35,804 nt of DNA from an uncultured Roseburia sp. (GTDB lineage Bacteria > Bacillota > Clostridia > Lachnospirales > Lachnospiraceae). The translations under genes and the position numbers were made by a program. Shown piece after piece: positions 1-8,545 of the stretch (position 1 is the first letter of the stretch; every line of letters begins with the position of its first letter). The stretch is from NCBI GenBank assembly GCA_934292805.1, contig CAKQXQ010000023.1, positions 1 to 35,804 on the forward strand, read 5' to 3'. Under the pieces are notes generated by a model that worked only from the letters and a program-made list of their open reading frames with translations, was not told the DNA's origin and searched no databases.

Positions 1-38
1 ACTGGGCACATGTTTTCGACTTCCTTAGTGTAAATCAT
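1..38 (-). CDS. 5' end of an unidentified protein gene (partial)
   Basis: The minus strand has an ATG at 38 preceded by an AGGAG ribosome site seven bases upstream. It opens a frame reading MIYTKEVENMCP before the window edge. Twelve residues are too few to name the family. A TATAAT-like hexamer lies about 120 bases upstream at 159-164. That a gene starts here is inferred from the strong ribosome site and open frame only. Confidence 0.55.
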   Translation of the reverse strand, partial: MIYTKEVENMCP

Positions 39-158
39 TTTAAGTCTCCTTTCACATATAAATAGATATGTCATCTGTAGAAACATCGTTAGATGCTTAA
101 CATACTTAAGTTATTCTCGCACATTTTTTCTGATTCGTCTAGTCTATTTTATGGTTTC

Positions 159-164
159 ATTATA
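159..164 (-). promoter_or_regulatory. possible -10 element for the gene starting at 38
   Basis: TATAAT on the minus strand in the AT-rich gap between 38 and 220. The -35 position is weak (TGAACT at 16 bp), and the implied leader is about 115 bases. No clear terminator for the upstream gene (220-891) is visible in this 181-base gap. Confidence 0.3.
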
Positions 165-219
165 ATTTTTTTGTAAAATCAGTTCATAACCAATGTTCTG
201 CTTTTATAATCAGTGATGT

Positions 220-891
220 CTATTGCTTCTGTACGATTTCATTTCCTTTTTTATAAATGGAATTTGCAGGAACCACTCCCCTTACGCAGGATAATGGATA
301 TACATTTGTATGGCTTCCAATGACAGTACCCGGATTTAAGACAGAATTACATCCAACCTCAACGAAATCGCCAAGCATTGCACCAAATTTTTTCAATCCG
401 GTCTCAATCTGTTCTCCGGTTGTCTTATCTTTTACTACGACTAATGTTTTGTCAGATTTTACATTCGAAGTAATGGAACCTGCTCCCATGTGGGATCTGT
501 ATCCTAAAATAGAATCACCAACATAATTATAATGTGGAACCTGTACAGAATTGAAAATAATGTCATTTTTTAATTCCGTGGAATTTCCGACAACAGAACC
601 TTTTCCGACGATCGCACTTCCTCTTATGAATGCACAATGGCGGACTTCCGCTTCCTCGTCGATGATCAATGGTCCATTCAAACATGCAGTTGGTGCAACC
701 TTTGCACTTTTTGCAACCCAGATATCCTCTCCACGCTTTTCGAATTTCTCCGGATCTAAAGTCGGTCCGATTTTTCTGATAAATTCACTGATCCCTTTTA
801 ATGCCTCCCATGGGTATGTAAACTGCTCTAAATACTCTTTGGCAATTGTCTCATTCAGGTCATATAAATTGCTGATTTTTGCGTTTTCCAT
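220..891 (-). CDS. left-handed beta-helix (hexapeptide repeat) protein, nucleotidyl/acyl-transferase-like
   Basis: 223 residues. The middle and C-terminal part (about 60-215) shows hexapeptide-type repeats typical of left-handed parallel beta-helix proteins (for example runs around AKVAPTA, AVVGKGSVVG-like and GTVIGSHTNVYP). Close homologues in gut clostridia are usually annotated as UDP-N-acetylglucosamine pyrophosphorylase-like. However, the N-terminal nucleotidyltransferase domain of GlmU is absent: only about 55 helical residues precede the helix. So this is a stand-alone beta-helix domain, and the substrate is unknown. It begins four bases after the topB stop, with AAAGGAA as ribosome site, so it is probably co-transcribed with topB. 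Confidence 0.75.
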   Translation of the reverse strand: MENAKISNLYDLNETIAKEYLEQFTYPWEALKGISEFIRKIGPTLDPEKFEKRGEDIWVAKSAKVAPTACLNGPLIIDEEAEVRHCAFIRGSAIVGKGSVVGNSTELKNDIIFNSVQVPHYNYVGDSILGYRSHMGAGSITSNVKSDKTLVVVKDKTTGEQIETGLKKFGAMLGDFVEVGCNSVLNPGTVIGSHTNVYPLSCVRGVVPANSIYKKGNEIVQKQ

Positions 892-895
892 CTTA

Positions 896-3800
896 TTATT
901 CCTTTCCTGTCACATCTTCTTTTTGAATTTCTGTAGGAGCTTCTGCTGTATTTTCTACTATTCCCTGATTTTCAAAATCAAAACTGATCTTATCTTCCTC
1001 AAATTTCAGGCATGCATCAAATGTATTTCCTGCTTTGGAAGTAAATCCGGTTATCTTCTTACTTGTTTTTCCGGAAATAAACAGTTCATTCATCACTTCT
1101 TCCGGCAATAGCACTTTGGCAACAGTATGGCTGACACGAAATCCACAGTCACATTCATAATACCACTGTGTCTTTTTCATGAAAAGACCACATTTTGGAC
1201 ATTTTATTGTTGTATCCTCCGGTTTTGGCTTCTTGGGGAAATCAAAAGTCACATGACCATCTTCGGTAAGCTTTAACGGTGCATCGAACATCATGCCTGT
1301 TTTTGCGATAAAACCATGGATCACGTCGGTTTTCCCCCGGAGAAGAAGTTCCCTGACAGAAGCTTCTTTTAATTTTACGCCGGCGATTTTGCCAATTGCA
1401 AATCTGCAGCTCTCTGGATCATCCTTTGAATATTTTGCACAGCCGTAACCAAATGGTGTCTGAATGATATCTCCGCCGCATAATGGACAGACAACATCTT
1501 TTACCTTTAGTGGTTCCAGATCCGTAAAGTCAAATTTCAGTCCGGTTACTTTTCCGGTTTCATCCTTACTCAATGCAACTCTTGCGTCAAATTTCTTTCC
1601 GGTTTTGGATTTAAAACCACGGATCGTTCCTGTTCTTCCCTGCGTCAGCAGTTCTTTTATGGATGATTCCGTCAGTGTTTTTTCAGCCATTTTGCCAATT
1701 GAGAACCGGCAGCTGTCCGGATTGTCCTTTGAATAATTAGCGCAGCCGTAACCAAACGGTGTCTGGATGATCTCTCCACCGCATAGAGGACAGACAACAT
1801 CTTTTATTTTTTTTGCTTCTACATGTTCAAAATCAAAATTGATCACTGTTTTTCCGGTTTCATCCGTCTCAAGTACAAGACATGCATCAAATTTCTTTCC
1901 TGCTTTGGATTTAAAACCACGGATCGTTTTTGTTCTTTTATTGGTAAGAAGTTCTGTCAACTGGGCTGCATTCAGACTTTTCTCCGCGATTTTTCCAACA
2001 GAAAAATCACAGCTGTTTTCTTTTTCCCTGTCATAATGTTCACACCGGAAGCCATAAGCAGTTGTTACAATTGCACCTCCACAGGAAGGGCATCTCACAC
2101 CTTCAACAACCTGTGGTTCATTTGAAGAAAAGTCAAACTGGACATTGATTTTTCCATCGTCCTCTTTCTGCAGGATCAATGCTGCAGGAAACTTCTTTTT
2201 TGATTTGGAAATAAAGCCATCCAGAACATTTGTTCTTCCTTTTTCGATCAGATCTTTAAATTCTTCTTCCGTAAGATCTCTGCCGGCAATTGTTCCTATT
2301 GCAAATTTACAGCCGGTGCCGTCTTTTTTATAATTACTGCATCCGTAACCAAACGGTGTCGTTTCCAGTTCGGCATGACATAAAGGACAAAGTACGCCAA
2401 GCTTTTTCTTCGCAGCAATTCCCCTTGCGCCTTTTCCTGTAAGTGGCTGTATCTGGGTGATCAGTCTGGCTGTCAGATTCTGTTCAGCCATATTTATGGT
2501 TTCTTTCCGGATAAAATCTTCCAGCTTTTCCCGGTATTCCTCCATGATCACAGTTCCCTTTGTGATGCCATCCAGTCCCTTTTCCCAGGATGCTGTCATT
2601 TTCGGGTTTAATAATGCCGGAACCGTCATATTTACGACTTCATATACCATCTCACCGAGTATTTCCGGTGACAAAACCTGTGACTTCCGGTTGAGATGCA
2701 GATATCCGATACGCACAAGCTTTTTAATGATCTCAGCACGGGTTGCAGAGGTTCCGATCCCGGAACCCTTAATCTGTGCACGAAGTTCTTCATCTTCGAT
2801 CAGCTGTCCTGCATTTTCCATAGCAAGCACCATGGATCCGGAGGTATAACGCTTCGGAGGCTTGGTGCTTCCCTCTCTCATTGAATAACCATTTACAGAA
2901 ACTTCTTCACCTTTTACAAGTTTTTCTGCGATTTCAAACAGTCCTGCACTTTCTTTCATTTCTGGATCATCACCGGCAGGATCTTCCTTACTGTTTTCTT
3001 TTTCCTCGTCCTGTTTTCTTCCGGCAATTTCCAGATATCCTGGATTTTTTAACATCTTCGCCCCGGCAAAGAATTTTTCATTTTCTACTGAAATCGTAAG
3101 TTTCACTGTCTGATATTCTGCCGGAGGATAAAAAATGCTTAGGAAACGTCTGACGATCAGATCATATACACTTCTTTGCAGATTATTTAAAGAATTTAAT
3201 TCAGACAACTGACCGGTTGGAATGATCGCATAATGATCGGTAATTTTAGAATCATCTGTATATTGCGTCTTTGCAATATTACGATAGAGCCCATCTTTCA
3301 TGATCTTTTCCGTATATTCCGTTACAGGATCATACCCTTTTAACCGGCTGATATTTTTGCTGATCTCCTTTGCTACCGCAGAAGAAAGTACACGTGCATC
3401 CGTTCTCGGATAAGTAGTAAGTTTCTTCTCGTAAAGATCCTGTGCAACCTGAAGTGTTTCGTCCGGACTGATCTTAAAACGTCTGGAACACTCTGCCTGC
3501 AGCTCGGCAAGGTTGAATAACAATGGCGCTTTTTTCCTGGATGTTCCTTTCTCGACAGATGAGATAATCGCTGCTTTTCCCGAAAGATTTTCAATTAATT
3601 GTTCTGCTGATTCCTGCTTTTTGAATCCATTTTCTTTATAAAGCAATGGAGAATCATAATATTTCGACCCCTCTACTGCTTTCCATTCTGCCTCGATTCC
3701 TGCATCTGTAAAATTTCCGACTACACGGTAGAATGGAGTCTCTACGAAATTCCTTATCTCACGTTCCCTGATCACAACCATTCCGAGCACGCAGGTCATA

Positions 3801-4414
3801 ACCCGACCGACTGCGATCGCGGTATAGCTTCTTGTTCCGGCGGCATCATTTAAAAGATTTCCGTATTTTACAGACATGGCACGTGAAAAATTGATTCCCA
3901 TCGCATAATCTTCGATTGTACGCATAATACCGGATTTGCCGAGATTGGCATAGTCTGCCATTGGTCTTGCCTCTCTGAGTCCACGCTGTATTTCTTCTTC
4001 TGTCTGTGAGTCAATCCAGACACGGAGCTCTTTCATGCCTTCTCGAACACCACCAAACATACGGATATTTTCCTCGATCGTCTGTCCTTCTTTTCCGGCA
4101 TCACCTGCCCAGTAAACAGTGTCAACATCTTCTCTGTGAAGCATTCCGTGAACAATCTGGTATTGTTTTTTTACTGCCGGGATCACATCATATTTATATT
4201 CTTTTGGAAGAAAAGGCAGATCTTCCAATTTCCATTTTTTATATTTTTCATCATATACTTCCGGATAGACCATCTCAACAAGATGTCCAACGCACCAGGT
4301 AATAACGTATTCATTATTTTCTATGTATCCGTCATTTCTGCCCGATACGCCAAGAATACGGGCAAACTCATGTGCCACACTTGGTTTCTCCGTAATAATT
4401 AACGATTTTGCCAA
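896..4414 (-). CDS. topB: type IA DNA topoisomerase III with five zinc-ribbon/C-terminal repeat modules
   Basis: 1172 residues from a TTG start. This start is chosen because GGAGGA sits six bases upstream and a TTGTGG-17-TATAAT promoter at 4449-4477 lies inside the longer open frame, which makes the ATG at 4483 untranscribed. The Toprim domain opens with SLIITEKPSVA; the acidic motif is GDAGKEGQ (D105, E109), the DAG(R/K)E form common in Firmicute TopB. The catalytic tyrosine is probably Y335 in TTYPRTD, and GIGTSATRA is the usual type IA motif. From residue 676 five modules of about 100 residues follow, each starting with a CxxC zinc ribbon (C676, C775, C875, C976, C1072), the first four with a second Cys pair of about eight residues spacing, and each carrying a GFxSK-type topoisomerase C-terminal repeat. 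The enzyme relaxes and decatenates DNA by cutting one strand. It heads a two-gene unit with the beta-helix gene. Confidence 0.93.
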   Translation of the reverse strand: MAKSLIITEKPSVAHEFARILGVSGRNDGYIENNEYVITWCVGHLVEMVYPEVYDEKYKKWKLEDLPFLPKEYKYDVIPAVKKQYQIVHGMLHREDVDTVYWAGDAGKEGQTIEENIRMFGGVREGMKELRVWIDSQTEEEIQRGLREARPMADYANLGKSGIMRTIEDYAMGINFSRAMSVKYGNLLNDAAGTRSYTAIAVGRVMTCVLGMVVIREREIRNFVETPFYRVVGNFTDAGIEAEWKAVEGSKYYDSPLLYKENGFKKQESAEQLIENLSGKAAIISSVEKGTSRKKAPLLFNLAELQAECSRRFKISPDETLQVAQDLYEKKLTTYPRTDARVLSSAVAKEISKNISRLKGYDPVTEYTEKIMKDGLYRNIAKTQYTDDSKITDHYAIIPTGQLSELNSLNNLQRSVYDLIVRRFLSIFYPPAEYQTVKLTISVENEKFFAGAKMLKNPGYLEIAGRKQDEEKENSKEDPAGDDPEMKESAGLFEIAEKLVKGEEVSVNGYSMREGSTKPPKRYTSGSMVLAMENAGQLIEDEELRAQIKGSGIGTSATRAEIIKKLVRIGYLHLNRKSQVLSPEILGEMVYEVVNMTVPALLNPKMTASWEKGLDGITKGTVIMEEYREKLEDFIRKETINMAEQNLTARLITQIQPLTGKGARGIAAKKKLGVLCPLCHAELETTPFGYGCSNYKKDGTGCKFAIGTIAGRDLTEEEFKDLIEKGRTNVLDGFISKSKKKFPAALILQKEDDGKINVQFDFSSNEPQVVEGVRCPSCGGAIVTTAYGFRCEHYDREKENSCDFSVGKIAEKSLNAAQLTELLTNKRTKTIRGFKSKAGKKFDACLVLETDETGKTVINFDFEHVEAKKIKDVVCPLCGGEIIQTPFGYGCANYSKDNPDSCRFSIGKMAEKTLTESSIKELLTQGRTGTIRGFKSKTGKKFDARVALSKDETGKVTGLKFDFTDLEPLKVKDVVCPLCGGDIIQTPFGYGCAKYSKDDPESCRFAIGKIAGVKLKEASVRELLLRGKTDVIHGFIAKTGMMFDAPLKLTEDGHVTFDFPKKPKPEDTTIKCPKCGLFMKKTQWYYECDCGFRVSHTVAKVLLPEEVMNELFISGKTSKKITGFTSKAGNTFDACLKFEEDKISFDFENQGIVENTAEAPTEIQKEDVTGKE

Positions 4415-4448
4415 AATACTTCCTCCGTTTTCTCTCAATACCCCGAAA

Positions 4449-4477
4449 ATTATATCATTTTTTCTGTTTTCCCACAA
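4449..4477 (-). promoter_or_regulatory. topB promoter (sigma-A type)
   Basis: TTGTGG at 4472-4477 and TATAAT at 4449-4454, separated by 17 bp, with an extended TGA before the -10. Transcription would start near 4441, about 27 bases before the TTG start codon. It sits just downstream of the asd terminator. Confidence 0.7.
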
Positions 4478-4495
4478 CATCATTTAAATATAGAA

Positions 4496-4539
4496 AATAC
4501 CGCAAAAAGAATTCGCTTAAAAACTCTCTTTGCGGTATT
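4496..4539 (-). terminator. rho-independent terminator of asd
   Basis: Eleven-base perfect arms (AATACCGCAAA and TTTGCGGTATT) flank a 22-base loop. On the minus strand the stem is followed by a T-rich run (TTTTCTATATTT). It lies 46 bases after the asd stop codon. Confidence 0.75.
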
Positions 4540-4585
4540 GATGACTTCGTTTACTTATATTTTGTTTTCGGCAACTGATGCATGA

Positions 4586-5677
4586 TTATTTTTTCGTAAT
4601 GTATCCCTGTGCTTTTAATAATTCTGCACAAAGAACTGCACCACCTGCAGCACCTCTGACTGTATTGTGGGACAAGCCAACAAATTTCCAGTCATATACA
4701 GTGTCCTCTCTCAGACGTCCTACAGAAATTCCCATTCCATTTTCAAAATTAACATCCAAAGAAATCTGTGGACGGTTATCTTCTTCCAGATACTGGATAA
4801 ACTGTTCCGGTGCACTTGGAAGCTTTAACTCCTGCGGAACTCCTCTGTAGTTTCTTAAAGCTTCGATCAGCTGTTCTTTGGTAGGATTTTTTCTGAATTT
4901 GACAAATACAGCTGCTGTATGTCCGTTTAAAACAGGAACACGGATACACTGGCATGTAATAACCGGTGAATCAGCCGGAACGATTTCTTTTTTCTCATCG
5001 TCAATATGTCCCCAGATTCTTAATGGTTCTTTTTCAGATTTCTCTTCTTCACCACCGATATATGGGATGATATTTCCAACCATTTCCGGCCAGTCTTTAA
5101 ATGTTTTTCCTGCTCCTGATATAGCCTGATATGTAGTCGCTACTACTTCATATGGTTCAAATTCTTTCCATGCGGTAAGGACAGGTGCATAGGACTGAAT
5201 CGAACAGTTTGGTTTTACTGCAACAAATCCACGCTTTGTACCAAGTCTTTCTTTCTGATATTTGATCACTTCCATATGCTGTGGGTTGATCTCCGGAACG
5301 ACCATCGGTACATCCGGTGTCCATCTGTGTGCACTGTTATTGGAAACAACTGGTGTTTCTGTCTTCGCATAATCTTCTTCGATCTTTTTGATCTCTTCCT
5401 TGGTCATGTCAACAGCAGAGAATACAAAGTCTACTTCAGCAGCTACTTTTTCCACTTCATTTACATTCATGACTACGATTTTCTTTACTGCTTCCGGCAT
5501 CGGAGTATCCATCTTCCAACGGTCACCAACTGCATCTTCGTATGTTTTGCCGGCACTTCTTGGACTCGCTGCAATTGTTGTAACCTCAAACCATGGATGA
5601 TTTTCAAGAAGAGAAATAAATCTCTGTCCAACCATACCTGTTCCACCAAGAATACCAACCTTTAATTTTTCACTCAT
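4586..5677 (-). CDS. asd: aspartate-semialdehyde dehydrogenase (archaeal/fungal type)
   Basis: 363 residues. It reduces aspartyl phosphate to aspartate semialdehyde in lysine, diaminopimelate, threonine and methionine synthesis. The NADP-binding Rossmann motif GGTGMVGQRF is at residues 10-20, and the catalytic cysteine is C158 in KPNCSIQSY. Length and motifs match the archaeal-like class rather than the classical E. coli class. It is transcribed alone, with a promoter at 5714-5742 and a terminator at 4496-4539. The ribosome site GAGGAG and ATG start are clear. Confidence 0.95.
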   Translation of the reverse strand: MSEKLKVGILGGTGMVGQRFISLLENHPWFEVTTIAASPRSAGKTYEDAVGDRWKMDTPMPEAVKKIVVMNVNEVEKVAAEVDFVFSAVDMTKEEIKKIEEDYAKTETPVVSNNSAHRWTPDVPMVVPEINPQHMEVIKYQKERLGTKRGFVAVKPNCSIQSYAPVLTAWKEFEPYEVVATTYQAISGAGKTFKDWPEMVGNIIPYIGGEEEKSEKEPLRIWGHIDDEKKEIVPADSPVITCQCIRVPVLNGHTAAVFVKFRKNPTKEQLIEALRNYRGVPQELKLPSAPEQFIQYLEEDNRPQISLDVNFENGMGISVGRLREDTVYDWKFVGLSHNTVRGAAGGAVLCAELLKAQGYITKK

Positions 5678-5713
5678 TTACCTAATCTCCTCATTATTTG
5701 TTTTGCTGACAGT

Positions 5714-5742
5714 ATTATGCAGAATATTGTTCATTTTTGCAA
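5714..5742 (-). promoter_or_regulatory. asd promoter
   Basis: TTGCAA at 5737-5742 and CATAAT at 5714-5719, with a 17-bp spacer. The rest of the 215-base gap between argH and asd is AT-rich, and I see no strong terminator for argH in it. Confidence 0.6.
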
Positions 5743-5892
5743 AATGTCTTTCTCACGCGGACAACTGTCTCTTTAGAAAATATATTATTCTATTTTGTGG
5801 TAAAATGCAATGGACGAATCTGTAAAAAATACATGTGTTTCTGTTCTGTCTTTGTGCATATTTTACAATATCACGTTACTATATTAAAGTCT

Positions 5893-7275
5893 CTATTCAC
5901 TTTGTGTAAGATAATCTTTTTCTTTTGCAATTACCTCTTCCATTGCCTTCTTTCCAGGTGCTCCAACAGTCAGCCTGTTATTGACACAGGTTTCCATCGA
6001 GATTTCCTGATAGATATCTTCTTCAAATACCGGGCAGATTGCCTTTAATTCTTCCAGACTCATATCATCAATGGCAATTCCACGTTCGATACAATAAAGA
6101 ACGATCTTACCTATGATTCCATGTGCATCACGGAATGGAACTCCATGTTTTACAAGATAATCAGCAGCATCTGTAGCATTTGTAAAACCATTGTTTGCAG
6201 ATGCTCTCATTTTATCTTTATTAAATTTCATCGTTGCAAGCATGCCTGTAAATAATGCAATGCAGCCTTTTACAGTATCCATCGCATCAAACGATAATTC
6301 CTTATCCTCCTGCATGTCTTTATTGTATGCAAGCGGAAGACCCTTCATCGTTGTAAGTAAGGACATCAGGGCTCCATAAACTCTTCCTGTCTTACCGCGT
6401 ACAAGTTCTGCAATGTCCGGATTTTTCTTCTGCGGCATAATACTGCTTCCTGTACTGTATGCATCATCAAGCTCTACGAACTGATATTCATTCGTATTCC
6501 AGATAATAATTTCTTCTGAAAAGCGGCTCAAATGCATCATAATCGTTGCACAGGCTGATAAATATTCAATCAGATAATCCCTGTCTGATACACCATCCAT
6601 ACTGTTTAAGGTTGGTCCGTAAAATCCCAGCAATTCTGCCGTATATTCTCTGTCTAAAGGATAGGTTGTTCCTGCAAGTGCTCCGGATCCTAACGGGCAG
6701 TAATTCATACGTTCATAAATATCATGCAGACGTGATCTGTCACGACGGAACATTTCAAAATATGCACCCATATGATGTGCAAGCGTGATCGGCTGTGCCT
6801 TCTGCAGGTGTGTAAAACCTGGCATAATGGTTTCCGTGTTTTCTTCCATTATTTTAAGGATCGTTTCCAATAACTCTTTTAAAAGTTCATCCGTATGAAG
6901 GACTTCTTCCCTTGTATAAAGCCTCATATCCAATGCAACCTGGTCATTGCGGCTTCTTCCTGTATGGAGCTTTTTCCCGGTATCTCCCAGCCGGTCGATC
7001 AGATTCGCTTCGACAAAGCTATGGATATCTTCATATTCTGATGTGATCTCCAGTTTTCCATTTTCAACATCATCTGATATTTCTTTTAATGTTTTTACAA
7101 TATCATCCCTTTCCTGGGAAGTCAGAATCCCCTGCCTTGCAAGCATTGTTACATGTGCAATGCTGCCTTCGATATCCTGTTTGTAAAACTTTTGGTCAAA
7201 TGTAATGGACGCGTTAAAATTATATACAAGCTGATCTGTTTCTTTTGTAAAGCGTCCTCCCCATAATTGTGCCAT
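5893..7275 (-). CDS. argH: argininosuccinate lyase
   Basis: 460 residues, the normal family length. It splits argininosuccinate into arginine and fumarate, the last step of arginine synthesis. It has HTGRSRNDQ at 104-112, the THLQKAQP region near 155-162 with the catalytic histidine, and the fumarase/lyase signature GSSIMPQKKNP at 276-286. It follows queH by 13 bases, so the two are probably one transcript. An argR repressor gene is in the window at 25657-26109, but I see no obvious ARG box before queH. Confidence 0.97.
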   Translation of the reverse strand: MAQLWGGRFTKETDQLVYNFNASITFDQKFYKQDIEGSIAHVTMLARQGILTSQERDDIVKTLKEISDDVENGKLEITSEYEDIHSFVEANLIDRLGDTGKKLHTGRSRNDQVALDMRLYTREEVLHTDELLKELLETILKIMEENTETIMPGFTHLQKAQPITLAHHMGAYFEMFRRDRSRLHDIYERMNYCPLGSGALAGTTYPLDREYTAELLGFYGPTLNSMDGVSDRDYLIEYLSACATIMMHLSRFSEEIIIWNTNEYQFVELDDAYSTGSSIMPQKKNPDIAELVRGKTGRVYGALMSLLTTMKGLPLAYNKDMQEDKELSFDAMDTVKGCIALFTGMLATMKFNKDKMRASANNGFTNATDAADYLVKHGVPFRDAHGIIGKIVLYCIERGIAIDDMSLEELKAICPVFEEDIYQEISMETCVNNRLTVGAPGKKAMEEVIAKEKDYLTQSE

Positions 7276-7288
7276 AATGAGATCCTCC

Positions 7289-7954
7289 TTATATGTCTTT
7301 CTTTCTTTGATTTTCTTTCATAGCAATTTCATGATCCCGCTGATTTTTTGAAAATACACAGCCGCAATAATACTGGCGGTACATTCCATACTGTTCTGAC
7401 AATTCAACAGAACGTTTATATCCATTTCTTTTTTTGAAATCAGAATTCAAATAACGGATTCCGTATTCCTTTGCCAGGCTGTCTCCTATTTCATTCAGTT
7501 TTCGGGCATTTTTTAAAGGACTGATGGAAAGTGTAGTGGTAAAGTAATCCATTTGATATTTTTTTGCAAGTTCGGCTGATTCACGAAGCCTTAATTCATA
7601 ACACAAAAAACATCGTTCGCCACCCTCCGGACAATCTTCCAATCCTTTTGTTGTATTATAAAACCTGTCTGTGTCATAAGATCCTTCTATAAATGAAATC
7701 GGATTCTTTGCAGGCAGCTTTTCGATAAAATGTTTCTGCTCAGAAACTCTTTTGTAATATTCATCTTCCGGATATATATTCGGATTATAATAAAATACCG
7801 TAATTTTAAAATAATCTGACAGATATTCCAGACAATAGGAGCTGCATGGTGCACAGCAGCTATGAAGTAAAAGAGTCGGAATAATCCCTTCTTTCAGATT
7901 AGAATGAATTGTCTGCTCCATCAATTTCTGGTAATTTAAATTCTGATTATTCAT
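7289..7954 (-). CDS. queH: epoxyqueuosine reductase QueH
   Basis: 221 residues of the DUF208/QueH family, which performs the final step of queuosine synthesis (epoxyqueuosine to queuosine in tRNA). The metal-binding cysteines include C33, C34 and C37 in HSCCAPCSSY. Further cysteines occur in GGERCFLCYELR and YYCGCVFS, and the YNPNIYP motif is typical of the family. The start is supported by AGGTGAATT before the ATG. It is the first gene of a queH-argH unit, with a promoter overlapping a 16-bp palindrome. Confidence 0.93.
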   Translation of the reverse strand: MNNQNLNYQKLMEQTIHSNLKEGIIPTLLLHSCCAPCSSYCLEYLSDYFKITVFYYNPNIYPEDEYYKRVSEQKHFIEKLPAKNPISFIEGSYDTDRFYNTTKGLEDCPEGGERCFLCYELRLRESAELAKKYQMDYFTTTLSISPLKNARKLNEIGDSLAKEYGIRYLNSDFKKRNGYKRSVELSEQYGMYRQYYCGCVFSKNQRDHEIAMKENQRKKDI

Positions 7955-7968
7955 AATTCACCTAATAT

Positions 7969-7984
7969 ATGTATAATTATACAT
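7969..7984. repeat. 16-bp perfect palindrome over the queH -10 (possible operator)
   Basis: ATGTATAATTATACAT is identical to its reverse complement and covers the -10 element and likely transcription start of queH-argH. The position fits a repressor site. No regulator is identified. Confidence 0.45.
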
Positions 7985-8003
7985 CTTATTGATTAATACA
8001 AAA
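7976..8003 (-). promoter_or_regulatory. queH-argH promoter
   Basis: TATAAT at 7976-7981 with TTTTGT at 7998-8003 as a weak -35, 16 bp apart. The -10 is embedded in a perfect 16-bp palindrome at 7969-7984. The leader to the queH ATG would be only about 15 bases, room for the ribosome site alone. Confidence 0.5.
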
Positions 8004-8063
8004 TATTTACTTATAAATATTCACATTTCATTATTCTACATGATTTATTATAAAAACGCAAGA

Positions 8064-8095
8064 AAAAGCTGCCACATATTTTAATGGCAGCTTTT
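8064..8095 (-). terminator. rho-independent terminator of the nucleoside operon
   Basis: Eleven-base arms AAAAGCTGCCA and TGGCAGCTTTT around a ten-base loop, starting five bases after the stop codon of the small membrane protein. On the minus strand the stem runs into TTTTTC. Confidence 0.85.
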
Positions 8096-8099
8096 CAAC

Positions 8100-8513
8100 T
8101 TAAATCCGTTCTTCTTTTAAAAATTTCAGAGTCAATATTCCGATCACATAAATCAAGGCACATAAAACCATAAATACTATTTTGGTACAAAATGCACCGG
8201 CAATTATCTCTGCGATCACAACAAGGCCATGCAGCCAGATTGGGACATCATGAAGACATACTGCAAGTGCTGCTTCTAAAACTACGATCACACATACAGC
8301 GGCAACAGGTATTTTCAGTGCCAGTGCACTAATCAGTACAACTGCAAGTGCTGCAATGATCACACCAAAAAGAACCAGTGCCTGTGTGTTATCCTGCATA
8401 AATGCATATATCGGATTCTGCTTTCTGTATCTGAATTTCTTTTTCTTATGTTTTGGTGATTTTTTAATGTCATCGATAAAAATTTCGTCATTCTTATTCT
8501 GATTGTTCTCCAT
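8100..8513 (-). CDS. small membrane protein of unknown function
   Basis: 137 residues from the ATG at 8513. A TTG nine bases upstream is only one or two bases from the AGAAGGG ribosome site, so the ATG is preferred. The first 40 or so residues are charged, with a Lys/Arg-rich stretch (KKSPKHKKKKFRYRKQ). About four hydrophobic segments follow between residues 45 and 132, with few loop residues. I do not recognise a family. It is the last gene of the nucleoside operon, 32 bases after udk and just before the terminator, so a role in that pathway is possible but unproven. Confidence 0.75.
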   Translation of the reverse strand: MENNQNKNDEIFIDDIKKSPKHKKKKFRYRKQNPIYAFMQDNTQALVLFGVIIAALAVVLISALALKIPVAAVCVIVVLEAALAVCLHDVPIWLHGLVVIAEIIAGAFCTKIVFMVLCALIYVIGILTLKFLKEERI

Positions 8514-8545
8514 GCTGACCAAACCCTTCTTTCTGCCAAAATTCT

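Noticed and set aside
551..1111. Plus-strand open frame of 186 codons across the beta-helix gene and topB end
   Set aside because: It is antisense to two well-supported genes, crosses their boundary and resembles no family; the same applies to the other antisense frames over topB, glgA and xseA.
4084..4108. Loss of one acidic residue in the TopB Toprim motif (DAGKE instead of DxDxE), suggesting an inactive enzyme
   Set aside because: DAGRE-type motifs are common in active Firmicute and Bacteroidetes TopB proteins, and the catalytic tyrosine and other motifs are intact.
7009..7015. Further exact Spo0A boxes, here and at 8651-8657, 27149-27155 and 34859-34865
   Set aside because: All lie inside coding regions of argH, udk, tlyA and pncC, and this number is about what chance gives for a 7-mer on two strands.
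7955..8063. A preQ1 riboswitch before queH
   Set aside because: The predicted leader is only about 15 bases, and no H-type pseudoknot pattern is visible.
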